Shown here one piece after another: positions 7,490-16,394 of a stretch of DNA of 64,000 nucleotides. Position 1 is the first letter of the stretch. Every line of letters begins with the position of its first letter. The position numbers and the translations under genes were made by a program. This DNA is from DASVWZ01 sp963708575 (GTDB lineage: Bacteria; Acidobacteriota; Terriglobia; Terriglobales; Acidobacteriaceae), in NCBI GenBank assembly GCA_963708575.1, contig CAVPTB010000007.1, positions 2,294,001 to 2,358,000 of the forward strand, written 5' to 3'. Below the pieces are notes generated by a model. The model made no database searches, was not told the origin of the DNA, and saw only the letters and a list, made by a program, of their open reading frames with translations.

Positions 7490-9208
7490 GTGGATGTGCG
7501 ACTCATCTCGCGAGAGAAGGGCTGGGCAGCCGTATGCTTTTTGGTGCTGCTGAATGCTGTTCTACCAGTACTCGTCTCGCAACGCTCTTCGTTAACCGTT
7601 TACGGCGACACCACCCAGTGCTTGCTGTTACTGGCAGTACTGATTTCGTTCGTTCGCAATACTCGCGCCAATGATGCACGTACACGGTTGTTCTGGTCGT
7701 TCTTGTCTCTGGGTGCCGGAATCTGGCTCACGACGCAGGTCCTGTGGACTTACTTTGAGGTTGTGCTTCGGCAACCGGTTCCGAATCCGTTCGCGGGCGA
7801 CGTAATTCTGTTTCTGCACTTGGTCCCGATGATGGGAGCCTTGGCGGTGCAGCCGCATCGCGAACAAGAAGATCTATCTGTCCACCTCGGCGGCTTGGAC
7901 TTTCTCCTTTTGTTGGTGTGGTGGCTCTACCTCTATCTGTTCGTCGTGATTCCCTGGCAGTACGTGGTACCCGACCAAGCGATCTACGGGCGAAGTTTCG
8001 ATCTTCTCTACTTCATGGAGCACTTGGTCGTGGTAGTTGCCGCGGCGAAAATCTGGGACAGCAGCACCGGCGCTTGGAAGAAGGTCTTTGGGCACTTTTT
8101 GGGAGCGAGCATTCTATATGCACTTGCCTCAATCGCGGCGGGCTTGGCAATCGATGCCAATAGCTACTACACGGGATGTTTGTATGATGTTCCCCTACTT
8201 GCGTCGATGGCGTGGTTTGCCCGAACCGGCATTATAGCGGCGCGGTCGAAATCACAGATCGAGCCGGCAAAGGATATGCCTTCCCGCAAGAATACATGGA
8301 TTTCGAGCTCCGCTATGCTGACCCTCCTGTCGCTGCCTGCACTGGCAGGCTGGAGCGCCCTGTGGAGCCTTGCCCCGTTGCCAGTACGCAGTTTCCGCCT
8401 CCTGCTCACCCTGATGACCATGATGGTGATGGGGGTTCTCGTCTGGATCAAACAGTACCGCCTCGACAAAGAACTGGCACGAGTCAACCAGGGCCTGCGC
8501 GAAGACTCTCTGACCGATCTACTCACTGGCGCAAAGAATCGCCGATTTCTGAGCACGACCATCGAAGCAGACGTCCGCCACGCGGTTCGTTCGTACTTTC
8601 CTCACGGTTCGTCGACCGGCAAGCGAAATCGAGACCTGATCTTTTACGTGATCGACTCCGACAACTTCAAGGACGTGAATGATCGGCACGGTCACGACGT
8701 CGGTGATCAAGTCTTGGTGGAAATGGCTCGCCGGATCAGTTCCGCAATCCGTCACTCCGACGTACTGATTCGGTGGGGCGGAGATGAGTTTCTGGTCGTC
8801 TCACGCTACAGCGACCGCGAAGATGCTGCCACGCTGGCAGGACGCATCTTGAGCAATGTGGGCGGCGAACCTTTCGAACTGAAAGGCGGAGTTCAGTTGT
8901 ATCGCACCTGCTCTATCGGTTGGGCCGCATTCCCCTGGTTCACCGCCGACCCTGGGGCTGTGAGTTACCGCGAAGTCTTGAGGCTAGCCGACTGTGCGCT
9001 CTACGATGCCAAGAAAGGCGGGCGAAACAAAGCCATTGGCATGTTGCCGTCGCGCGAGCAGCCTCTAGCATCGGCATCTGTCTATACCGGCAAGGAAAGC
9101 CGGCTCACCGAGCAGCTCGTCGCCCAATGCGTTATGTCTGCCGGACCGGTGGTACCCCAGGCCTCCGAAGATAACTCAGCCGGGGCGTCACATTATCTGG
9201 GCGCCTGA
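7490..9208 (+). CDS. Polytopic membrane diguanylate cyclase (GGDEF)
   Basis: 572 residues. The first about 322 residues hold roughly nine to ten hydrophobic helices and form an integral-membrane sensor of unrecognised type. A GGDEF domain follows (about 336-500): DSLTDLLTGAKNRRF, VIDSDNFKDVNDRHGHDVGD and an intact active site RWGGDEF at 429-434. An inhibitory RxxD site (RHSD, 421-424) lies exactly five residues before the GGDEF, so product feedback is expected. It should make cyclic di-GMP from two GTP. No EAL domain is present. The last about 70 residues are unconserved. The start is GTG at 7490 without a strong ribosome site, so it is uncertain by a few codons. Confidence 0.88.
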   Translation: MDVRLISREKGWAAVCFLVLLNAVLPVLVSQRSSLTVYGDTTQCLLLLAVLISFVRNTRANDARTRLFWSFLSLGAGIWLTTQVLWTYFEVVLRQPVPNPFAGDVILFLHLVPMMGALAVQPHREQEDLSVHLGGLDFLLLLVWWLYLYLFVVIPWQYVVPDQAIYGRSFDLLYFMEHLVVVVAAAKIWDSSTGAWKKVFGHFLGASILYALASIAAGLAIDANSYYTGCLYDVPLLASMAWFARTGIIAARSKSQIEPAKDMPSRKNTWISSSAMLTLLSLPALAGWSALWSLAPLPVRSFRLLLTLMTMMVMGVLVWIKQYRLDKELARVNQGLREDSLTDLLTGAKNRRFLSTTIEADVRHAVRSYFPHGSSTGKRNRDLIFYVIDSDNFKDVNDRHGHDVGDQVLVEMARRISSAIRHSDVLIRWGGDEFLVVSRYSDREDAATLAGRILSNVGGEPFELKGGVQLYRTCSIGWAAFPWFTADPGAVSYREVLRLADCALYDAKKGGRNKAIGMLPSREQPLASASVYTGKESRLTEQLVAQCVMSAGPVVPQASEDNSAGASHYLGA

Positions 9209-9310
9209 CACGTCCCTCCCGAATTGGAACCCGGTCCGATTACATCGGTAACCTCAAACAGTGATCGTTGTGACTGGCAACAACGCCCGCTCTCTGTTAA
9301 ACCTAGGGTA

Positions 9311-9490
9311 ATGAAGCGCCAATTTATGTTTTACGGGTTCCAATCCATCGCTCTCGTTTGGGCTGTCGCGGTGGCCCTCCGAACGCTGGATCTAGGTTGG
9401 GACCCATTCGCCGGTTTAGGATTGGGAATGTTCGGGGCGCTTCCCATTTCGTTTTTGGGAATTCGCATTCACTCCAAAGTTCAGCCCTAG
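9311..9490 (+). CDS. Putative 59-residue two-span membrane protein
   Basis: Short frame starting MKRQFMFYGFQSIALVW with two likely membrane helices (about residues 8-22 and 33-52) separated by a short loop containing DLGWDPFAG. An AGGG motif lies close to the ATG. It lies between the diguanylate cyclase and the phytochrome operon. No family is recognised and it may be a chance frame. Confidence 0.35.
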   Translation: MKRQFMFYGFQSIALVWAVAVALRTLDLGWDPFAGLGLGMFGALPISFLGIRIHSKVQP

Positions 9491-9791
9491 AATTCCCGGC
9501 TTCACTCAAAAAAACCTCCTCCGCAGATTCTTCTTTCTATTTTTTGCATACATGAAAAACGGTAGAATTCCCCAATCGTGGGATCCTGTCCGTACAGTCT
9601 TTGCTGTACTTTCTTCTACGGCACAATCTGCTATTTTCGATTACGTCAGCGGCTGATTTGATTGGGCTGCGTGGGCATCGAGAACGGGTGCGCGCGCGGT
9701 TCTGCTTCAGCGGAGCCGGCTAACGGATCGGACACGCAGCTTCCGATAGCTTTTCCTTCCGGCACCAATAGCTGCGCAAATACTCGGTCTC
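9491..9791. other. Leader region of the phytochrome operon
   Basis: About 300 nt without a credible gene, directly upstream of the bacteriophytochrome ATG. It should carry the operon promoter, but I see no clear -35/-10 pair, operator or riboswitch. T-rich patches occur near 9530-9545. Confidence 0.4.
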
Positions 9792-12065
9792 ATGAAAGCG
9801 AACCTCCAAGCTGCGGATGCGGAAATCCTGAGTTGTGACCAGGAACCAATTCGCATCCCGGGAGCAATTCAACCGCACGGCATTTTGCTGACGCTGGGCT
9901 CTTCCGGGCGTGTACTGCAGGTTTCCGCAAATATCGCCGACCGGTTCGACACCTCCGTGAACGCCGTCCTGCACGGTGGGCTCGCCCAATTGGTCGGAGC
10001 ACAGACGGCCCAAGACCTCAAAACTGATCTCACGAAAGCTGAACTGCGCGAGCAGCCTACTTACCTGCGGACCGTGCAGTTGGACCGTGGTGAGTTTCAC
10101 GTGCTGGCCCACTGTTATGAAGGCGCAGCTGTGCTGGAATTCGAACCCACCAGTGGCACTCATAACAGGTTTCTTCGCGATCTGTACCCCACCGTCAGTG
10201 CTTTTATTGCCAGGCTTGGGGAACTTCGCGGCCGTAACGAGGTGCTCCGTACGGCGGCGGACGAAATTCGTGAGTTAACCGGATTCGATCGCGTGCTGGT
10301 GTACGAATTCGACGAGGACTGGAACGGTGCGGTAACAGCTGAAAGCCGAAATGATGTTCTGCCATCCTATCTGGACCTGCGATTCCCGGCGAGCGACATC
10401 CCTAGCCAGGCCCGCGAGCTCTACCGGTTGAATCCGATTCGTCTAATCCCAGACGTGGATTACGAGCCCGTGCCAATCTTCCCCGCGAACAATCCAGTGA
10501 CGGGCCACGCGTTGGATTTGGGGTTTGCTACCCTACGGAGCGTTTCTCCGATACACCGCCAGTACATGCGAAACATGGGTACGGCAGCTTCGATGTCTGT
10601 CTCAATCCTGCGCAACGGCCAGCTTTGGGGATTGTTCTCTTGTCATAACCAGGAACCGAAATTCGTGCCATTCGACGTGCGCCGGACCTGCGAATTCATC
10701 GGGCAGGTGGTCTCGGTCCAGGTCGAGGCGCATGAACAAAATGCGCGTTTCGCTGAGCGCGTCCGTTTGAAAACGATCGAATCCCGGCTGTTGGCGCATA
10801 TGGCGCGACATGACAACTTTGCCGAGGGCCTGCTTAACGCTGAAGAAGATTTCCTCGAATTCGCAGAAGCCGATGGTGCCGCAGTACTCAGTGAAAATCA
10901 GTGCGTACTGATCGGACTGACCCCTCGTGAAGACGAAGTGCGCGCCATCGTGGATTGGATATCGAAGAACGCATCGAAAGAAGACATCTTTTTCTCAGAC
11001 CATATGAGCGCCTTGCTTCCGCAGGCAGCCAACTTTGCGGACGTGGCTTCCGGAATTCTCGCCATGAGGATTTCCACTTTGCACGACAGCTACGTTTTGT
11101 GGTTCCGGCCAGAAATAATCCAAACCGTACGTTGGAGTGGAGAGCCGTCCAAAGCGCAGTCCGGCGGCGAAGGTTTGCAGCCACGAAAATCCTTCGAGCT
11201 TTGGAAGCAGATTGTGCGGTCAAGGTCGCAGAAGTGGAGTGAGGCTCAGGTACAGGCTGCATTCGATCTGCGAAATGCCGTGGTCGGAATTGTGTTGCGT
11301 AAGGCCGAGGAGATGGCCGAACTCACCGCGGAACTGAAACGCAGCAATCAGGAACTGGAGGCTTTTTCCTACTCAGTCTCTCATGATTTGCGTGCACCGT
11401 TCCGGCACATCGTCGGATACGCGGAACTCCTAAAAGAACGGCAGGGCCAGCACCTCTCGGACGAAGGGAATCGTTATTTAAGAACCATTATCGACTCAGC
11501 TCAATATGCCGGAATGCTGGTCGACAATCTGCTGAATTTTTCTCGCATTGCGCGGACAGCGATGACCAAGATGAGGGTCAATCTGGACGACATGGTCCGG
11601 GAGGTGCAGTCCGAACTGGGATCAGAGGCGCGCGGTCGCAGCGTGGAATGGAAAACCAGCAATCTACCGGAAGTAGTCGCCGATCCGGTTTTGTTGCGAT
11701 TGGCGGTCCGGAATCTGTTTTCTAACGCATTGAAATACACGCGTATCAGAGAAAACGCCCTGATCGAAGTGGGCAGCGAGCCGAATGGACAAGAATACGT
11801 ATTCCATGTGCGAGACAACGGCGTTGGGTTCGACATGAGGTTTGTCGGGAAACTTTTTGGAGTCTTCCAGCGGCTACATCGACTGGAGGAATTTGAAGGA
11901 ACGGGTATTGGCCTCGCCAATGTTCGCCGCATTATAGAACGCCACGGAGGACGGACTTGGGCCGAAGGCGAACTCGGCAAGGGAGCAACGTTCTATTTCT
12001 CCCTTCCGACACCCGAGTCCGATGAGGAGAACCATGCTAAAGCCGATTCTGTTAGTGGAAGATAA
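9792..12065 (+). CDS. bphP: Bacteriophytochrome histidine kinase (PAS-GAF-PHY-HisKA-HATPase)
   Basis: 757-residue red/far-red photoreceptor kinase. The PAS domain carries the biliverdin-linking Cys15 in SCDQEPIRIPGAIQPHG. The GAF domain shows the pyrrole-contact motif PASDIP (199-204) and the HRQYMRNMG helix with its chromophore-pocket His (about 255). The PHY domain shows the tongue motif PRKSF (464-468). A HisKA domain follows with phosphoacceptor His531 in SVSHDLRAPFRHI, then HATPase_c with DNGVGFD and GTGIGLANVRRI. All residues for biliverdin attachment and kinase activity are present. The stop overlaps the next gene's leader, and the operon ends in a heme oxygenase that would supply biliverdin. 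It should act in the cytoplasm as a light-regulated dimer. Confidence 0.96.
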   Translation: MKANLQAADAEILSCDQEPIRIPGAIQPHGILLTLGSSGRVLQVSANIADRFDTSVNAVLHGGLAQLVGAQTAQDLKTDLTKAELREQPTYLRTVQLDRGEFHVLAHCYEGAAVLEFEPTSGTHNRFLRDLYPTVSAFIARLGELRGRNEVLRTAADEIRELTGFDRVLVYEFDEDWNGAVTAESRNDVLPSYLDLRFPASDIPSQARELYRLNPIRLIPDVDYEPVPIFPANNPVTGHALDLGFATLRSVSPIHRQYMRNMGTAASMSVSILRNGQLWGLFSCHNQEPKFVPFDVRRTCEFIGQVVSVQVEAHEQNARFAERVRLKTIESRLLAHMARHDNFAEGLLNAEEDFLEFAEADGAAVLSENQCVLIGLTPREDEVRAIVDWISKNASKEDIFFSDHMSALLPQAANFADVASGILAMRISTLHDSYVLWFRPEIIQTVRWSGEPSKAQSGGEGLQPRKSFELWKQIVRSRSQKWSEAQVQAAFDLRNAVVGIVLRKAEEMAELTAELKRSNQELEAFSYSVSHDLRAPFRHIVGYAELLKERQGQHLSDEGNRYLRTIIDSAQYAGMLVDNLLNFSRIARTAMTKMRVNLDDMVREVQSELGSEARGRSVEWKTSNLPEVVADPVLLRLAVRNLFSNALKYTRIRENALIEVGSEPNGQEYVFHVRDNGVGFDMRFVGKLFGVFQRLHRLEEFEGTGIGLANVRRIIERHGGRTWAEGELGKGATFYFSLPTPESDEENHAKADSVSGR

Positions 12066-12513
12066 TCCCAGGGATCTCGATCTCACCCTGATCGCCCTGG
12101 AGAAAACTCATCTGGCCAATGAAGTGGTGACGGCGCGGGATGGAGAGGAAGCGCTGGACTACCTGTTTTGCCGAGGCTCGCACGCCGACCGGCAGAGGGG
12201 CAATCCGGCGGTCGTTTTGCTTGATCTGAAACTGCCAAAGATTGACGGATTGCAGGTTTTGGCCGAGATTCGCAAAAACGACGAACTGCGCCGCCTGCCC
12301 GTCGTTATCCTGACTTCCTCCCGGGAGGAGCAGGATCTTATCAGTAGTTACAACCTGGGCGTCAATGCATACGTCGTAAAGCCTGTGGGATTTCAGGAGT
12401 TTTTGCAGGCGATCCAGGAACTGGGCGTATTCTGGGCAGTCTTGAACGAGCCACCACCGGGATCGAAGAGGCCGGAGATGACCGGTAGGGGCATGGAACA
12501 GCCACAGGCATGA
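12034..12513 (+). CDS. Rcp1-like single-domain response regulator
   Basis: 159-residue stand-alone receiver domain of the phytochrome-partner (Rcp1) subfamily: ILLVEDNPRDLDL at the acidic pocket, VVLLDLKLPKIDG with the phospho-accepting Asp, LTSSREEQD and NAYVVKPVGFQEF with the conserved Lys. It overlaps the 3' end of bphP by 32 nt in another frame and has GATGAGGAG before its ATG at 12034, so the two are translationally coupled. An ATG at 12022 is possible but has no ribosome site. No output domain is present; the phosphoryl group is probably passed on or acts through protein contact. Confidence 0.92.
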   Translation: MLKPILLVEDNPRDLDLTLIALEKTHLANEVVTARDGEEALDYLFCRGSHADRQRGNPAVVLLDLKLPKIDGLQVLAEIRKNDELRRLPVVILTSSREEQDLISSYNLGVNAYVVKPVGFQEFLQAIQELGVFWAVLNEPPPGSKRPEMTGRGMEQPQA

Positions 12514-12517
12514 GTCG

Positions 12518-14092
12518 ATGAAACCAATTGCGCTGCTGATGCTGGAAGACAGCCCGCTGGACGCCGAGCTGGTGGCGGCGCACGTCTATCGCACGGGAGT
12601 TCCTACACAGATTGAGAGGGTCGAAACCCGCAGCCAGTATGAGACGGCACTCGACACTGGCAAGTTTGATCTGATTCTCTCGGACTATGCCCTCCCCGAC
12701 TTTGATGGGCTGACCGCACTGGAAATTGCCCGCGAACGGGTTCCCTCTACGCCTTTCATCTTCGTGTCGGGCACCTTGGGCGAAGATGTTGCCATCGATT
12801 CGTTGCAGAAGGGCGCCACCGACTACGTTTTGAAGAATCGCCTGGAGCGGCTCGTACCGGCCATCCAGCGAGCTGTTAAAGAACACTCCGAGCGGCAACG
12901 CCGCCTTCATAGTGAACGCGAACTAAAAGCCAGCGAGGCGAAATTCCGGGAATTGGCCGATGCCTTGCCTCAGTTGGTATGGGCGACGGACATGAGTGGC
13001 GCAATTATTTATATGAACCGGCACGCGCGAGAATATGCCGGCTCCCGGAATGAGCAGCAGACGCCACCCGGTATCGAGATCGCCCATCCCGGAGAGAAAT
13101 ACGAGTTGATGGCTCATTGGACAGGCCACTTGTCCAAAGGTGAAACCTTCAAGGTCGAATGCCGATTGCTGCGCTCGCGAGACAATACCTATCGCTGGCA
13201 TTTGATTCGCTTCGCTCCCATGCAAGATGAAACCGGAAAAATCAATGGATGGCTGGTTGCCGCCGTCGATGTCGAAGAACAGAAAAGGCGCGAACATGCT
13301 TTGCGGGCGAGCGAAGAAGCGCTGCTGAACATCAACCAGACCCTCGAACAGAAAGTGGAAGAACGCACCGAAGCTTACCGTAAATTGAGCGCGCGGTTGC
13401 TATCCATTCAGGATGCAGAACGGCGCAAAATTGCTCGCGAATTACACGACAGCCTCGGACAATACCTCACCGGACTCAAAATCAATCTCGACCTGCTTAA
13501 CCAGACCGATAGCTTGTCCCAAGAGAAGCGCGCCGAGCTATTGAGCCTGTGCGTCGGGGTTCTAGACAATTGCATTCGGGAAGCTCGCACCACCTCATAT
13601 CTGCTGCACCCACCGCTGCTGGATGAAGCAGGTCTGGCTCATGCTTTCCGCTGGTATGTGGACGGATTTGGACAGCGTAGCGGCATCCATGTGCATCTCG
13701 ACCTTCCCCCCGCCTTCGGTCGCCTGCCCGAAGACATAGAGGTGGTCCTTTTTCGGGTGTTGCAGGAAAGCCTGACCAACGTTCATCGTCATGCGGAAAG
13801 CCCCTCCGTAGAAATCACTCTGACTTGTGACGCTGAACATGTCCGGCTGGAAATCAAAGACTGCGGACGCGGTATTGAAAAAGAACGCCTCACACTCTTG
13901 CGCGAAGGCAAGGCTGACTTCAGCGTTGGACTCCCTGGTATGCGCGAACGGGTGCACGAATTAGGTGGATGCTTTGATCTGGCAAGCAGTTCTTCTGGAA
14001 CATCGGTCGTCGTGTCCGTACCGTTAACACGTTCTTCGCGGCGATCGTGGGCTCTCCAGTCCGCTTCCAGCGGCGGATTGGAATTCGCGTAG
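12518..14092 (+). CDS. Hybrid sensor kinase: receiver-PAS-HisKA_3-HATPase
   Basis: 524 residues. An N-terminal receiver (1-120, phospho-Asp56 in LILSDYALPDFDG) is joined to a PAS domain (about 140-255, ELADALPQLVWATDMSG). A short coiled coil leads to a NarL-type HisKA_3 dimerisation domain with His310 in RKIARELHDSLGQYLTGLK, then an HATPase_c domain (LFRVLQESLTNVHRHAES, GLPGMRERV). A receiver at the front of the kinase suggests it takes a phosphoryl or conformational signal from bphP. HisKA_3 kinases usually address LuxR/NarL-type response regulators, and none is in the operon. It starts 4 nt after the previous stop and ends 4 nt before bphO. Confidence 0.92.
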   Translation: MKPIALLMLEDSPLDAELVAAHVYRTGVPTQIERVETRSQYETALDTGKFDLILSDYALPDFDGLTALEIARERVPSTPFIFVSGTLGEDVAIDSLQKGATDYVLKNRLERLVPAIQRAVKEHSERQRRLHSERELKASEAKFRELADALPQLVWATDMSGAIIYMNRHAREYAGSRNEQQTPPGIEIAHPGEKYELMAHWTGHLSKGETFKVECRLLRSRDNTYRWHLIRFAPMQDETGKINGWLVAAVDVEEQKRREHALRASEEALLNINQTLEQKVEERTEAYRKLSARLLSIQDAERRKIARELHDSLGQYLTGLKINLDLLNQTDSLSQEKRAELLSLCVGVLDNCIREARTTSYLLHPPLLDEAGLAHAFRWYVDGFGQRSGIHVHLDLPPAFGRLPEDIEVVLFRVLQESLTNVHRHAESPSVEITLTCDAEHVRLEIKDCGRGIEKERLTLLREGKADFSVGLPGMRERVHELGGCFDLASSSSGTSVVVSVPLTRSSRRSWALQSASSGGLEFA

Positions 14093-14096
14093 ATCT

Positions 14097-14714
14097 ATGT
14101 CTCAGCCTTCCCGTTCCGAATCGCGCCGGGACAACACGTCTTCAATTCTCGATGAGCTTCGTTCCACGACCAGAGCCCGTCACGAACACCTCGAAACGTT
14201 GGTTCCGATCGAATCGGCCTTGCGCTCTACTACTCGCTACCTAAAACTGCTCGAGCTTTTTTATGGGATCTACCTTCCCTTAGAAGAACGGGTCGCAGCG
14301 GTTCCGGAACTCCGGTTGTTCCTCACAGATTACGATCAACGCCGAAAGACTCCGTGGCTGCACGCCGACCTCGAGCACCTTGGAAGTGACGCAGCGCGAC
14401 TTCCACTATGCGACCGCCTGCCTACCGTGGTTTCATTGGCGGGGGCCTTCGGTGGCCTTTACGTCATGGAAGGCGCGACCCTCGGAGGGCAGATCCTGAG
14501 CCGTTCCGCAAAGCAACAACTGGGTCTCGACGCCGCCACCGGCTGCCGGTTCTTCTCCAGCTACGGGGACGAGGTGGGGCGCATGTGGAAGGGGTTTCGA
14601 GAGTCTATTACCAGATTCTGCCTCGAAAGGCCGGGCGAGCGGCAAACTATTCTCGATACCGCAGCGAGCACATTCGATTGCTTCGGGGAATGGCTCAGTC
14701 AAGCGGCCGGCTGA
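14097..14714 (+). CDS. bphO: Biliverdin-producing heme oxygenase
   Basis: 205-residue bacterial heme oxygenase that opens heme to biliverdin, CO and iron. The proximal heme His lies in TTRARHEHLE, and the distal helix glycines lie in GGLYVMEGATLGGQIL. FFSSYGDEVGRMWKGF and the all-helical character fit the family. It is the last gene of the phytochrome operon, starting 4 nt after the hybrid kinase, so it is best explained as the chromophore supplier rather than an iron-acquisition enzyme. No hem transport genes are nearby. Confidence 0.93.
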   Translation: MSQPSRSESRRDNTSSILDELRSTTRARHEHLETLVPIESALRSTTRYLKLLELFYGIYLPLEERVAAVPELRLFLTDYDQRRKTPWLHADLEHLGSDAARLPLCDRLPTVVSLAGAFGGLYVMEGATLGGQILSRSAKQQLGLDAATGCRFFSSYGDEVGRMWKGFRESITRFCLERPGERQTILDTAASTFDCFGEWLSQAAG

Positions 14715-14734
14715 CAAGTTTTGTTTCCGGCCGC
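14703..14734 (+). terminator. GC-rich hairpin over the bphO stop codon
   Basis: Perfect 8-bp arms GCGGCCGG (14703-14710) and CCGGCCGC (14727-14734) enclose the bphO stop. No U-tract follows, so this may be an mRNA-stabilising hairpin rather than an intrinsic terminator. Confidence 0.35.
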
Positions 14735-14750
14735 CTGAGCGTCATCGAGG

Positions 14751-15428
14751 TCACTTACCGAAGATTCCGAAGTTTGTGAGTTGTTGGATGCTGCTGTTCC
14801 AACCCGATCCGATATTATTGGAGAACGCCCCTTGCTCTCCGCTTGAGTCATTGTTCCAGACATCATAGGTATCCTGAAACTTTTTGTCCGGACTTACCAC
14901 TAACCAATACATCTTGCCTTTTTTCACCGGAATCCCTTTGGCGTATTTCGCGACTTGCAGTTTGCAGCAAGTACCGAAGGTCGGAAGATTCTTGAATTTC
15001 CAGGTATGCAGAGCCTTGCCCGGAATGCCCTTGTTGTTTTCGTTCAAACTGACGACAGCAATATTTGTGCCCTGCACATAAGTGATGCCCAGGTCGATCT
15101 CGGTGACAATGTGATTCGCTTTGGGTTTAAATCCGCAAGCGACCTCTTGAGGCCATGGCTGCCCGGCATCTATGCCCAAAATTCCGTACCCGGAGACGCC
15201 GTCATAGACTTTCGTTCCTGTCCCCAAATTGCTATAGATTTTCACCAGCTTCGGGTTGGTAGGGACCGTCGGAGTGGATATCTGCGACGGAGTCTTTGTA
15301 TAAATGGCGTTCCGTCCGCCGTTCAGTATCATCACTCCATCTTTGCTCTCTTGAGCGGCAACGGTTGTTTGTAAGAACGAGAGCATTCCTAAACACATAA
15401 CAATGGATTGCAGTACACGCTTTGTCAT
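14751..15428 (-). CDS. Secreted protein of unknown function (choice-of-anchor-type beta domain)
   Basis: 225 residues with a clear Sec signal peptide (MTKRVLQSIVMCLGMLSFLQ, cleavage near VAAQ). The rest is beta-rich: a paired Cys-Cys in FGTCCKLQV, VSGYGILGIDAG, and FKPKANHIVTEIDLG, which resembles the 'choice-of-anchor R' domain type found in many secreted acidobacterial and PEP-CTERM-type proteins. No PEP-CTERM or LPXTG tail is seen. The chosen ATG at 15428 gives the signal peptide; a longer frame to 15494 adds 22 residues before it. It is transcribed convergently with bphO and its function is unknown. Confidence 0.7.
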   Translation of the reverse strand: MTKRVLQSIVMCLGMLSFLQTTVAAQESKDGVMILNGGRNAIYTKTPSQISTPTVPTNPKLVKIYSNLGTGTKVYDGVSGYGILGIDAGQPWPQEVACGFKPKANHIVTEIDLGITYVQGTNIAVVSLNENNKGIPGKALHTWKFKNLPTFGTCCKLQVAKYAKGIPVKKGKMYWLVVSPDKKFQDTYDVWNNDSSGEQGAFSNNIGSGWNSSIQQLTNFGIFGK

Positions 15429-15641
15429 TTTTTCTACTTTCCCCAGGGCTCGGTTTGGATTTACAGCGGAGGGGAGTGTAGCATGCCTCGACACAAGAAC
15501 AGAGAGCCAAATGGCCCTAACAACAAGCTTTTACAACGACAAAACATCTGGGGCATGTTGAAGCGCGACACGCGCGCGAGTCAGTGGAAATGAACGAAGA
15601 GTTTTCGTGAAATCTGCCCCGTGCTAACCTATCCACATTGA

Positions 15642-15718
15642 GGGGCCGTAGCTCAATTGGATAGAGCAAGAGTTTCCTAAACTCTAGGTTGGCGGTTCAA
15701 TTCCGCCCGGTCCCTCCA
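15642..15718 (+). tRNA. tRNA-Arg (anticodon CCT)
   Basis: A 77-nt cloverleaf can be drawn. The acceptor GGGGCCG pairs with CGGTCCC (one G-T), the D-arm begins TAGCTCAATTGGATAGAGC, and anticodon stem AGAGT/ACTCT encloses TTCCTAA, giving anticodon CCT for AGG codons. The T-arm is GGCGG-TTCAATT-CCGCC. The CCA tail is encoded at 15716-15718. Confidence 0.95.
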
Positions 15719-15974
15719 TTCTCTGCGTGCACTAAATTGTCGCTGTGCCGCAATATCTTTCATCTTGACACTTTGCTTCTAACCTTCCGAGAATGGCTCC
15801 TGCACTCGGCCATAATCCTTCCGTAGCAGGGCGTTTGAAGTTTTTTCATTTCTGTGCCTTGTAGTTTTTCTTCGCGCTGAGCCTGGTAACGAATCTTTCA
15901 CACGGCTGTGGCGCACCTGGCCCGGAAGAGCATTACTCTCAGTTCATTCGGTGGAGCAGTCAACGAAAGAAACT

Positions 15975-16394
15975 ATGCCTGTTCACCACTACGGAACGCG
16001 GAAGCTCAGCAAGCGCGAGTGTGAAGTCATCCTGCGGGTGGCGGAAGGCCTCAAGAATCGCGATGTCGCAGCCGCTCTTGGCACCACTGAAGCCGTTATC
16101 AAAAACTATCTGCGGCGCATCTACGACAAGCTTGGGGTATGGAACCGAGTCGAACTCGCACTATGGTATGAAGCGCGCCGGCACGAAGAACAGCAGAGAA
16201 ACAGCTCCGTGATTGTCGCGGAAGTACCCGCGATAGACAAGAAAAGGAGCGGTTCACCAAAGCTGCTTTCCTCGTCCAAAGCCCGCACGAGTCGACGCCG
16301 ATCGAAGAATGCTTCCGGCTCCGCCATCCCGCGCGTACTCCCCGACTCAGATTCCAGACCGTCCTCACCAACAAAATCGGCCCGCACAGCCTGA
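15975..16394 (+). CDS. Stand-alone LuxR/GerE-type HTH protein
   Basis: About 139 residues. The N-terminal 70 form a GerE-type helix-turn-helix: KLSKRECEVILRVAEGLKNR, DVAAALGTTEAVIKNYLRRI and YDKLGVWNRVELALW. The remainder is a basic Ser/Arg/Lys-rich tail without recognisable fold. There is no receiver or ligand-binding domain, so it may bind DNA constitutively. It is the nearest candidate output for the HisKA_3 kinase of the phytochrome operon, but nothing in the sequence links them. The start is ATG at 15975 or GTG at 15951; neither has a strong ribosome site. Confidence 0.8.
   Translation: MPVHHYGTRKLSKRECEVILRVAEGLKNRDVAAALGTTEAVIKNYLRRIYDKLGVWNRVELALWYEARRHEEQQRNSSVIVAEVPAIDKKRSGSPKLLSSSKARTSRRRSKNASGSAIPRVLPDSDSRPSSPTKSARTA

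Noticed and set aside
15642..15718. tRNA-Arg(CCT) as the attachment site of a genomic island
   Set aside because: No integrase, no repeated 3' end of the tRNA and no composition break were seen on either side. The neighbours are ordinary secreted-protein and HTH genes.
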